Assembly (NCBI GenBank): GCA_009801015.1
Contig: VHZZ01006037.1
Coordinates: 19,851 to 83,850, forward strand
Source: Silene noctiflora
Taxonomy: Eukaryota; Streptophyta; Magnoliopsida; Caryophyllales; Caryophyllaceae
Length of the DNA stretch: 64,000 nt
Direction of reading: 5' to 3'
Position numbers and translations under genes: made by a program. Shown here piece by piece: positions 13,029 to 21,699 of the stretch (position 1 is its first letter; every line of letters starts with the position of its first letter). A model generated the notes under the pieces. The model saw nothing but the letters and a program-made list of their open reading frames with translations. It had not been told where the DNA came from and searched no databases.

Positions 13029-15171
13029 TGAAGTGAGTGAGTTGGCTGGCGAGTGTTGAAGACTCATACTAAAGTACTAAAGAGAAGGCGTCGTTCCGAA
13101 GTGAGTCTCTTAACGATTTCATATTTCTAATTTGATATCGTATGCTAAAAGAATCCTGGGTTACTGACTCAACCCAAGCAAGGCACTAAAGTGCGGCGCC
13201 GAGACCTAAACGATAGGAATAGAATCCTTCTATTATTAGATGGACTGGCAAGAAAAGAGAAGAGGCTTTCCACTCGCGACTGTCCTACCATCACCACAAT
13301 AAAAGATTGAGCTGCCAGCTCACGTGAAGTCAATAGGTCGATCAATCTCTCACTCGAGGCTCTGTCATTGTCTGATTTTAGTTTCTTTGATCCCACTCTC
13401 CTTAGCTAAAGCATGAGTTACGTTTGCCTCCCTTCTTTCGCAGGGTTCTTTTGACTGAGCACGTAGATTGGGCGCGGATAGAGAGAAAGACGGGCTGGGT
13501 AGAGTATAGAATCGGTTGTTGCGGACGAAAGGAGAGAAGTTCAGCTTGCTAGTGTAGTTTCGAGCCAAACCAGATGCATTAGAAGAAGAAGTAGCTTTCG
13601 TCTTTAAAATAAGAGCCGGGTGTTAGCAGTTTAAGTTCATGTTAAAGCCAACGCTATTCCTTAATAAAGACTGTTCGCAGCTAAACTGTAGAGGATATGT
13701 TACCCTGCTCCCTCTGCCAACTACTAGCCCCATTCTCTCTTCATGCGACCAATTTTTGAGTATGACTTTTAGGAAAACTTGGGGATTTTGGTTTTCAAAT
13801 GCCGTTTTTGGGCTTGTGGTCTCCCTTTTACGTGTGAACTTCTTGATTACCTCTCGTGTAATGGGCGCTTCCGTAAAGGAAGGGAAGAATTTCGAGCTAG
13901 ATGACCTCGTCGCTTGGATGAATGGAAGGAGCGAGAGTCAAATGGATCAACGAAGTGCGTTGTTGATGTTACGGGTGTGCTAATGAGTTTCGCAGAAATC
14001 GCCAAAAATGGTCAGAATTTTATAAGATCAGAATATCCAGTGTATTACAAAAAAAGAGATCTTTACCATACATAATAACCATAATAGTTTACTTCTTGCA
14101 TTGCACTTCATCTTCTCCTTGCTCTCTCACTGCTTACAGTATTTCCCGATAGATCCAGCTTCCTACCTCGCTCCCTTCTAACTAAATCTAAGTAACTACT
14201 AAATATAAGTCGGATCGTTTTAGCCGTGGAGATCCTCATTCTATGATTTGGGTCAGACCTTCGAAGTTCATTGGGGAAGCCCGCTGCTTGCATCTCCTTT
14301 TTATACAAGAGAAAACAAAGAATACAATAAGGCACGGAAACCTTAATTCATCTTGTTTCAAATATTTAGGATTCAACCTTTAGGCTGTGCATTTGAAAGG
14401 GGAAAGCACGTCGTTTCAATTCAGGCCTTACCATAAAAAAAGTAGGTGGGAAAGGTCTTAGCTTAGTGAATTACAAGAGGTCGGGGACCGAGGGATCCTT
14501 TCCTAAGGTCAAGATGAAAGGTCACCACAAAGAAAATTTTGCTTTGCGTGAGACGAATTTCTTGTCTTTTGTTTTGCATAAACTTGGACATACGCTTTTT
14601 TGCAAGAATGGAAAGGCCCTCTCATAAGAGCACTCCTCAATTGGAAGAAATTCTATCAACCGCTGGCTCTGCCCTCGCGTTAACGAGGCATTGAAAGAAA
14701 GCCGTGAATTACGCCTGAGATTGCTAAAAAGAAATAAGGAAAAATTTTATAACGATAAACATAGGCGGGATTCTTCTAACCAGCCTTAGCCCCTTCTCGC
14801 TCCCTTCCATCAAAAACTGAATCTGGCTCCGAAAATCCTTTTTTCTGGACCAGTTGCCTATTTTACAAGCCAATCAGCAACGGAAATAGCAATAGGAAGA
14901 ACTGCCTGCTTCTTAAAGTAGGGCCCAGCAGATTCTCTTTCTCATCTTGACGTCTTTTAGGGAAGGGTTTCACCATCAAGAACCTCGGCCTCACCCGCCG
15001 GAGAAAAACTCTCGACCAAAGTAATAAGAAGAAGATAGATTTTATACCAAGGGCCCTATGATTCAGGCATCGCAGAAGACAGAGTCGAGGAAACATCCCC
15101 GGAAAAGACCGGACAGTGGAGCATGCGACAGGGCAGTCGTGGTAGTGATTGGTGAGGTTGATGATGGGAAT
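13029..15171. other. Spacer with an unrecognised 114-codon ORF
   Basis: The ATG-start frame 13639-13983 encodes 114 residues with one hydrophobic stretch (FWFSNAVFGLVVSLL, about residues 50-64) and an acidic segment (FELDDLVAWM). It could be a chimeric mitochondrial ORF but matches nothing I know. Overlapping small frames at 13169-13568 and 14108-15096 on the minus strand look random. No RNA gene was found. Confidence 0.5.
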
Positions 15172-15293
15172 TATGCTTTTTTAGCAAAAAGCCCGGTTTA
15201 CTTTTAAAGTGAATTTTTAAATACCCGTTATCGTTATTAAGTATTAAGTCAAATTACATTTAACCAAAATATCGGGTTTTGGGAAAAAGCATA
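15172..15293. mobile_element. 122-bp MITE-like element with terminal inverted repeats
   Basis: The ends are perfect 10-bp inverted repeats: TATGCTTTTT at 15172-15181 and AAAAAGCATA at 15284-15293. Pairing continues imperfectly inward for about 20 bp (AGCAAAAAGCCCGGTTT against the complement of ATATCGGGTTTTGGG). The interior is AT-rich and non-coding. No clear target-site duplication flanks it. Shape and length fit a miniature inverted-repeat element, but a large imperfect RNA hairpin is equally possible. The string CAAAAAGCC(C)GGTT also occurs in the AT-rich array at 31823-32060. Confidence 0.4.
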
Positions 15294-15385
15294 CCTTAGA
15301 TTTCTATTTCTTTTATTGAGGCAAAGATTCTTTTTTTTGCGAGGAAAACCGAGCGAGAGTCAGATTTGCTCCGAAGGAGGCTTGT

Positions 15386-15402
15386 ATTAAAATTAGAACA
15401 AG
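15386..15402 (+). repeat. 17-bp dispersed repeat, copy 1
   Basis: ATTAAAATTAGAACAAG is identical to 18182-18198 in the same orientation. Shorter AATTAGAACAAA variants occur near 2257 and 36808, so this may be one member of a larger short-repeat set. Confidence 0.6.
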
Positions 15403-15763
15403 AAGGATGAGTCAGTTTACAGGCTCGAGCGCTAGTTAGAGGAAGCGCGCCATTCCATCTCTCTCTGGTCGAGTCAGAGCTTTAGAACCTCACTAGCCTT
15501 CTAGTTCTTTCATACCTTCATAAAGAAGATTATAAGAATAACAATAATGAGTCTTAGAAAGGAAAGCGCCAAACGTAGACTTCGTTCTTTCGGATCCTTT
15601 TTCTTAGCCTAGCTTAGTCGATCATTATTCCGAGGGCGGGACTCTGGGTACCCTAAAATAAAGAGAAAAAGCAAGATATATCCACAGCAGGAAGGAGATC
15701 AGGGCTGATGTCTTCCTCGGTCCTTAGCGATTGGGAAAACCATAGCCAACCCTCTATTCTATT

Positions 15764-15788
15764 AATATAATAATATAGGCATAAGAGA
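15764..15788 (+). promoter_or_regulatory. Candidate CRTAAGAGA mitochondrial promoter
   Basis: CATAAGAGA at 15780-15788 matches the dicot mitochondrial nonanucleotide promoter core exactly and is preceded by an AT-rich stretch (AATATAATAATATAGG), as expected for this class. No gene follows on the plus strand within several hundred bases. It may be a chance match, a dispersed copy, or the start of a non-coding transcript. Confidence 0.35.
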
Positions 15789-16960
15789 AAGATCTATCCT
15801 GCTTCGAGCTCTTCCAGGCATAACGAATCGCGTTTAAAATACTAAATGTGTCTTCAAGGGTGTACCCAAGAGGAGGGCAGATGATCCATAAATAAGCTTT
15901 GCAAATTCTCCTGACTAAGTTGGAAATGTTCACATGTTTTGGAAGGAGATCCGTTTGCTCACGGTTTTCCCGAGTTCCCGACGCAGGCTGAGGAAGAGCC
16001 AGTTTATTCCTTTCATTCGCCAACTATATGTGTGCGCCAACCAATCCAGCAATTCTTCGAACCAACCGCTACTTCTCTGTCTCACTGATCTCATTTATTG
16101 CAATTGTATAAGCCTCTCGGTATGAAGCCTAAAACCGTAGGATGAGCTATAAGGACAGGTCAAATCACGAGGATGGCTTTTAGTCTTAATTAAATAGTAT
16201 GCGGAATATTAAAAGCATATTCAAAACCAGTCAGGACTTACTTGAGACATTCCTAGTCGTAATCATAATATCCCTCAGTAGCCATTTCCAACTAAGGAAT
16301 CTGTAGTCGGTCTTTGTCCAGTGGTGTGACCTCAGGGGGCCTCGGCCCTCTTCGAGCTATTTACCCCCCTCGCGGTCTCTTTCTATATATTAGAGTGGTT
16401 AGCCTACTTTAATAACATTTCCGACTCTCAAAATATGGATTTGATACCCATGTAGTATGTCCTCACGTTCAGAAGGGTTTTCGCGTGATCAAAAGCTCTC
16501 TCTCATAATAAGAAAGGGGCGGGGGAATCCTTCGTCTACCTATACAGTCTCATATGCTTTTGTGCCATACTTAGCTTTTTTCCTAAGAAAATCTCCAGTT
16601 CCCCGGATTCCTTGGGAATTTCTCCTATTCAAGCAGAAGCAGAAAGAGGCTTGTCTTAGCTCACCGCATTGGCGTAACCAGGAAAGGGGGTCGACCCTGA
16701 GAAGCGGCTACGCTCACAGCCAACTCGTTCCAACAGCTTGCCTTTAGTTTCCTCTTCATTCTCGCTCGAGCCAACTTCCATCTTGACCCGGGTGAGTGGG
16801 ATCGGGATCAAGGATACAATAATAGAGAATGGAAATAGGTTCAAAGTTCAAAAGAGCACTTTCAAACAAACTAAGTTGATCAAAAAAAGCCGGGGTTTTT
16901 CTCCTTTTTTACGTGAAATCTCCTCAAAGATTTCTTTTCTTGCAATTTATGAGAAATTAG

Positions 16961-17056
16961 TTTTTACCGATTGACTTGGTTGAGACTGGTGTGGCAATAG
17001 GGGAAGAGGCTGCCAATGCTGTTGTTGACGACGCAGCAATGGAAGAAAGAATATGA
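16961..17056 (+). pseudogene. Acidic Ala/Val/Glu coding-like fragment
   Basis: A 31-codon open stretch between stops reads ...VETGVAIGEEAANAVVDDAA and ends MEERI-stop. Codons are strongly RNY (GTT GTT GAC GAC GCA GCA). There is no start codon at its left end, so it cannot stand as a gene. The composition matches other fragments described here. No family is recognised. Confidence 0.3.
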
Positions 17057-17110
17057 CCATTTGCTGGCATATTTTCGTTAGAGTGTGAAAATAACTCGTA
17101 TTTAAAATAA

Positions 17111-17269
17111 GCAAGGAGAGGAGAGAAGTTCATTCCGATCCTACCCTTTTTGACTTCACACGCGGGTTTAGCAGACGAAGAGAAAAGCTCCCTTAGAGAA
17201 AGAGAGAAAGATGGGTGTAGTTTACCTCTCTCAGTAAAGGAAGAGTCGAGGTCGAAAGCTAGAATTTAA
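17111..17269 (+). pseudogene. Start-less coding-like fragment with GLADEEK motif
   Basis: Open for 52 codons between two TAA stops with no canonical start. It contains SHAGLADEEKSSLREREKDG followed by a serine/lysine-rich end (VKEESRSKARI). The DNA at 17155-17195 aligns with 50575-50615, and the same frame is open in both copies (GLADEEK against ALADADK). The relation between the two copies favours an old coding repeat over pure chance. No function can be assigned. Confidence 0.3.
17155..17195 (+). repeat. Imperfect dispersed repeat, copy 1 (with 50575-50615)
   Basis: Both copies begin CTTTCACA/CTTCACA, continue GCGGGnTTTAGCAGA and end in a purine-rich GAnAAnGC stretch. Several substitutions and a 1-base length change separate them. 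Orientation is the same. Confidence 0.5.
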
Positions 17270-17659
17270 TTTCAAAAAGCGAAAATCGAAAGTGTAAGTA
17301 AAAGAAAAGAGAGGATCGACTTCTTACAATTGTCATAGCCAAGAGGCCCAGGGATACTTTATGTGATCCATGAATAACGAGAAAGGCGTGGTGCAAAAGG
17401 AAAAGGAGATAGGGCCGAAGAGGGAGTTAAATCATTAGCAGAGCATCTAACTAGATTGTCAGCAAGGGAACTGCTTTTAACCTACTTCAAGCCTACTTCT
17501 CATTCTTAAGTAATTGATTTAATTTTTTTAACTAAAGTACGTGCTCGAACGAAGAGTATGCCCGCTACCAGTCCAGTATGCTTGAGCGAAGCAGAGGTGT
17601 GAAAAAAGAAGTCAAATTACCTTATTTAAGTATAATAATAGAGGATTCTTATAGTTTGA

Positions 17660-17683
17660 AGTTTGATCCTGGCTCAGAAGGAA
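17660..17683 (+). rRNA. rrn18: Fragment of the 5' end of mitochondrial small-subunit rRNA
   Basis: Twenty-four consecutive bases match the conserved 5' end of bacterial-type 16S/18S rRNA, including GTTTGATCCTGGCTCAG at 17661-17677 followed by AAGGAA. The next bases (GCCGCGTTTTTC) leave the expected gene sequence at once, and the upstream bases also diverge, so this is a short fragment and not a functional rRNA gene. Small rRNA pieces are commonly scattered by recombination in plant mitochondrial genomes. Confidence 0.75.
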
Positions 17684-17746
17684 GCCGCGTTTTTCTTGGA
17701 TAAATAAGCAGAGCATACTCGCCCCAACAGACATAGGTGTCTAGAT

Positions 17747-17938
17747 GTGCGGTGGCTCCGAAAGCAAAACAGGGTAAAAAAAAAGCTTTACAAACTGAGG
17801 AAGGAAGGCATAAGACAAAGGAAGCTGCGCTTTACGCTTCCCCTTTTGCTTAGAAAAAGAACAATGAAAAAAGGCAAAGACGGATTCACAAGAAAATTAA
17901 GCAGAGCTGATACCATCTGTGATCTATGGATTTCCTAA
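17747..17938 (+). CDS. Small, highly basic ORF ending in a hairpin arm
   Basis: A 63-codon frame with a GTG start. The product is strikingly rich in Lys and Arg (KKKLYKLRKEGIRQRKLRF), which superficially suggests a ribosomal-protein or nucleic-acid-binding character, but it matches no rps or rpl protein I know. Its stop codon ends at the first base of the perfect inverted repeat at 17938-17998, and it starts 64 bp after the rRNA fragment. The basic composition may simply reflect an A-rich sequence. Expression is unproven. Confidence 0.2.
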   Translation: MRWLRKQNRVKKKLYKLRKEGIRQRKLRFTLPLLLRKRTMKKGKDGFTRKLSRADTICDLWIS

Positions 17939-17998
17939 ACTTAAAGTCAAACTATATCCCTATATCATATCCAAGGAGATATAGTTTGACTTTAAGTT
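17938..17998. repeat. Perfect 21-bp inverted repeat (stem-loop)
   Basis: Arms 17938-17958 and 17978-17998 are exact reverse complements (core TTAAAGTCAAACTATATC), separated by 19 nt. The RNA hairpin would be long but A/U-rich. In plant mitochondria such stem-loops can stabilise transcript 3' ends, and its position directly at the end of the basic ORF fits that. A short inverted-duplication or element remnant is the alternative. It is the cleanest long inverted repeat in the window. Confidence 0.9.
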
Positions 17999-18181
17999 CA
18001 ATAGGCTTTCTAAATCTAAAGAAAGTATGAAGCTTTAACGACTATAAGTCTTCTTTACACTCTCTTAGTATATGTACTATATTAGCTTATTCCATTTCTT
18101 TGTTCTTTGATAGTTTTTATAGTTATAGGAGGACTCATATCACCCGAGTTAGCCTTAAGATTGGAAATGAAGGGCTTACGC

Positions 18182-18198
18182 ATTAAAATTAGAACAAG
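18182..18198 (+). repeat. 17-bp dispersed repeat, copy 2
   Basis: Identical to 15386-15402. The flanks differ after the shared 17 bp. Confidence 0.6.
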
Positions 18199-19279
18199 TA
18201 AGGAGAGGAAAAATGTCAACTTTTTTTTTTCAACGGCTTGGTGCAAAAAGGTTTATGTCGTGATTGGCTGAGATGGCTAAGTAAGTGAGTCTCGGTCTTG
18301 GTTCCTTGTCCCCGATAAGCTTGTATTGAATTCTTCGGACAGGGAAAAAAGGTCGCATCCTTAAACTTTGACATAAGGTAAGGTAGTTTGATTTTTTTTC
18401 TTCGTATTTGGGTCAGTGAACTCCCCGGCGTACACCCGTTCCTTTGCTTGCTCCGGTACTTCACTCGCAACAGCCTATTCACAGCATCCTTCTCGTTTCG
18501 CCGACTCTGCCTGCTTCATTCTTCCGCTCGCCTCATAACATTTGGTCGGTGCTTTTAAGTCAAGACATCTTACTCTCTAAGAAGCAATTGAATAGTCAAC
18601 CGTGCACTAAAGAGCGTGCCTATAACGGAGAGTCAAAAGATCTATACTGAGAAAGAAAAAGCTAAAACAAGAAGGTGAGATAACTAAACGAGAGTACGCT
18701 AGAAAGAAATAGAAAAAAAGTTCAATTAGTGAAAGAAAGCGTGAATCAGAGCTTGCTTTAAAATTAAATGTCAGATCTTGCGAATATAGAAGTTTAGGGA
18801 TTTGGAGATTCTTTATGAGCTGTAAGACAAGAAAGATGCATCAATAGAAAGGGAAGGGGACTTTACAGAAGAGAAGTACGGAGTCTCGGCTTGCATTCCT
18901 AAAAAAAGACCTGCATAGCGTCTATCTTACTTTCTCAAATCCAAACAAGAACAAGAAAGAGGGGAGCTTTCGAAGGCGCGAAGCCCTCAACGGTTCTTTC
19001 AATGCTTAGGTTAAGTAAGTGATCTCGATCACAATCACATAGCGTCTTCTAAAATAAAGACAGCCCGTTCACCGTGGTTTCAATACATCTTTGTTCCTTC
19101 CTTCGATTCTTATTAATATTCAGTAACTTGTAAAAGAAGGTTACTCATTAATAAAGAAAGTAAAAAGACAAGAGTCAGCGCTGCTCTCGCACAAGACTTC
19201 TCAGCCTCTGACCTGTCTAAGTATCAGCTTACATCCCACTTCTGGCGTACCAATCTGGAGCCCCTCCCCCCTTTATACA
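18199..19279. other. Spacer without recognisable gene
   Basis: Small overlapping frames at 18216-18650 on both strands have no recognised product. The 12-mer CTAAAGAGCGTG near 18607 also occurs in plastid leucine tRNA (CAA), but the surrounding sequence does not fold as a tRNA. Confidence 0.55.
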
Positions 19280-19321
19280 TAGCACGGGTAAACCTACCTA
19301 TAACTAGCTAGACCCGTGCTA
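19280..19321. repeat. 10-bp inverted repeat
   Basis: TAGCACGGGT (19280-19289) and ACCCGTGCTA (19312-19321) pair perfectly around a 22-nt loop. GC content in the stem is higher than the surroundings. There is no gene upstream and no obvious role. Confidence 0.7.
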
Positions 19322-19543
19322 AACCCTTCACAAAGAATTAGACGATCAACAAGAAATTACACGAATAAAAAGGAAGACAAAAGATCCTCACCACCAGCGG
19401 CTGGAAAAGAGATAACTGTAACTTTGAAATCTTGGTTATCAAACGCAGAAAGATGAGGAAGCTACAGTTCTACGGGTGAAATCTTTAGATAAAGGAAATG
19501 ATGGTGATAAAGCCTGCCTTGGCTGATCATCCTGATCTCATAG

Positions 19544-19864
19544 GGAGGAGGGGGAGAACAACCAGCTACTACTGTATATGCCAAAGCAGATGAGGTGGGT
19601 GTACCAGTCAGAGTTACTACTAGTAGAGTAGTAGAGCATGAAAAGGATGGGAAAAGCCCTTCTCATAGCCCTTCCCCTGTGATAGAGAGGGTCCAAGTGA
19701 GTCTCTCCCTTTCTATATGGGTCAAATACTCAAACTCCGGAACTACCTCAACAAGATCCTCAGCTGATCCAGATGATGGTGGGGGAGAAGGAAGTCTTTT
19801 AATTATACACCTAAAATCCCTACTCTATATCATACCCACAGATGGAAGAAGATATCTATTATAA
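19544..19864 (+). CDS. Unrecognised ORF in a repeat-rich patch
   Basis: Open for about 107 codons between stops. A GTG at 19595 gives 89 codons. The start-less N-terminal part contains EQPATTVYAKADEVGVPVRV, followed by a serine/proline-rich stretch (SPSHSPSPVIERV) and an acidic GADPDDGGGEG-like stretch. It has no recognised domain. Its 3' end overlaps one copy of the degenerate repeat shared with 20591-20695. I think it more likely a coding-like relic than an expressed gene. Confidence 0.2.
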   Translation, partial: GGGGEQPATTVYAKADEVGVPVRVTTSRVVEHEKDGKSPSHSPSPVIERVQVSLSLSIWVKYSNSGTTSTRSSADPDDGGGEGSLLIIHLKSLLYIIPTDGRRYLL

Positions 19865-19914
19865 AGTACATTGATACCTGGACATTGGCACTGGTAAGAA
19901 AAGGGGAGCTACCA
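19787..19914 (+). repeat. Degenerate repeat, copy 1 (with 20591-20695)
   Basis: Both copies run GAAGGnnG, then AATTATACAnnTAAAA, CTTA/CTCTATA blocks, a GGTACCTTGGCATnGG/GATACCTGGACATTGG block and an AAAAGGGGAGC/AAAAAGGGAGCC end, with indels between blocks. They are separated by about 0.8 kb and lie in the same orientation. This indicates an old local duplication. Confidence 0.5.
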
Positions 19915-20278
19915 CTATTGCCTCTCCCACCTAAAAAAGGGCACAGGTTCCTTCTTGCTTGTGGGTACTACCGGTTCAATGGACAATGGTATGGTATCAT
20001 CCGATGGTAGTATCTATTTTCCTATCCTATTGCAAAAGGAAGGGATTCAATTTAGCCATGAAAGACCCAGACCATTACGAATACGAGAAAGAAAAAGCAG
20101 CGGTGTAGGAAGATTAGGAATATGATGATATATCAGACAGAGCAGTATACGCGGCAGCCCTTGTAAATAAAGGTTGATGCTCAAGTTGTTGAAATTGCAG
20201 AAGGATCACCTGGCTGATAAAGGGATGCTATTCCCTGGGGAATCGCCCTAAAAATGATCATCCTCGACCTTCTTTTCC

Positions 20279-20476
20279 TTGTCTAATCCATTTAGGGACC
20301 GACCCACAGTAGGTACTTCTCCGGGAGCTGTTGCAGGTGAGGAGTTTAGCGAAGCAAGCTGCCTACTAGCGAAGCTACCTGCTTCTTATAGTATAGTTAC
20401 CTGTTTACCTACAGGAGAAGACAATGAGAAGGATTGCCCGAGTATGAATAGTTTCCGGCGAAAGAAGAAGCTTTAG
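20279..20476 (+). CDS. Unrecognised 65-codon ORF, doubtful
   Basis: Starts at TTG. It contains VGTSPGAVAGEEFSEASCLL and then GEDNEKDCPSMN. The N-terminal part shares the Ala/Glu-rich, RNY-type flavour of the other fragments in the window. It has no conserved domain and no start that I would trust. Confidence 0.12.
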   Translation: MSNPFRDRPTVGTSPGAVAGEEFSEASCLLAKLPASYSIVTCLPTGEDNEKDCPSMNSFRRKKKL

Positions 20477-20590
20477 CAGATCCAGTCTCACTAAAGTCCC
20501 AGCACAATAAAAAAGCATTCGAGGCCTGTAGAGGATAGGGTTTCAGACGTTTATTTTGATTATGCTCTTGGAAAGTTAGAAAGTTAGAAA

Positions 20591-20695
20591 GAAGGGGGCT
20601 ATCAATTATACATATAAAACCTTAGTCTTAATACTATAGGCGGACTATGGTACCTTGGCATCGGTCAAGGAAAAAGGGAGCCAAGATCTCTTTCT
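20591..20695 (+). repeat. Degenerate repeat, copy 2 (with 19787-19914)
   Basis: The alignable partner of 19787-19914, shortened by about 20 bp through indels. It is immediately preceded by a small AAAGTTAG duplication at about 20574-20589. Confidence 0.5.
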
Positions 20696-21648
20696 ATGAA
20701 AAGCAAGCCTATTGCCAGCAGCCACTTCTACAGTTCTAGTAGCTGATCCGCTGGATGACACTTCACCATCCACTTCTTTCTGAAAGGAAGGACACTACCT
20801 CGATCCTTCTTGCTTTCTTATCCTCTTTCTTATCATAAGCACATAAGTCATAAAGATCACAAATATATCTGTATAATACGCATAAGTAGAGAGGTCAAAG
20901 TTAGACGTTGTCGGATACAGGTATTCAAAAAGGTAAAGAATTAAAGAAGAGCTTAAGTTACTCGTATTCTCTTATCGACTAAGAGAAGTCTTTCCTCACG
21001 GACCCTATCTTGGGGCTGGAAATCCTATAATTCTAAGCTAAGTAAAGATAGACGTTCTATTAGCAAAGACCATACAGTGATACTAAACCTAGGTAGGAGC
21101 ACTCGCGTGAAAGAAAAGAAATGAGAGTAGCATGATCAACTTACTTTCTTAGATGATCACCCTTACCTAAAAGAATTAAAAGAGAAAAGCTTTAATAGAT
21201 AGGGCATGATGTTGGTTGCCGAGACTAGTCTCCTAAAGAATGAGTTGACGCATTGCCGTTTATTCCGGAGATACCGGAAAAAGACTAAGAGTTAGAAGCC
21301 CAGCTATTCCCTGGGTTAGGTGATGGAGTCTCTATCCCGCAAGAACAAGAGGCAATAGAACAAGACGAGAAAAAAAGACAGGGCAGTTCTAGATGAAAAC
21401 AAAGCCCCTGTAGAGATATAGGGTCGAAGAAAGAGAAGTCAAAGTTACAGCTCCGGTTGATGTTCTGATGGTGGAAAGACTGGTCCTACTATATATAATA
21501 TAGAATAGTCAGCCTACTTTAGTATGTAAAAGAATGGTGCATCCTTTCTCCAGCTTCGAATTCAGTTGAAGCTTTATCTGATGTAACAGGTTAGACTTCT
21601 ACCGTTGTAATGCTACATTGACGCCTGTCAAGAACTTTGACTCCCATA

Positions 21649-21664
21649 TCAAGATCAAGTAAAG
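21649..21664 (+). repeat. 16-bp dispersed repeat, copy 1 (with 51140-51155)
   Basis: TCAAGATCAAGTAAAG is shared exactly. About 90 bp upstream of this copy is TTCAGTTGAAGCTTTATCTG, resembling TTCAGTTAAAGCTTTGGTTG directly upstream of the other copy. This suggests a longer, gapped relationship. Confidence 0.55.
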
Positions 21665-21699
21665 TCTCAACGATACCTGTTCTTGGGGGTTCATACAGT

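Larger units (their letters stand above)
15294..16960. other. Spacer around a promoter match
   Basis: Apart from the promoter match at 15780 it holds only small frames. The largest are 15754-16023 (minus, 89 codons, containing LVRRICKAYLWIICPPLGY) and 16457-16747 (plus, 96 codons). Neither resembles a known mitochondrial, plastid or retroelement protein. Confidence 0.5.

Noticed and set aside
18596-18625. 12-bp match to plastid leucine tRNA (CAA)
   Set aside because: Flanking bases do not match the tRNA and it is too short to call a plastid insertion.
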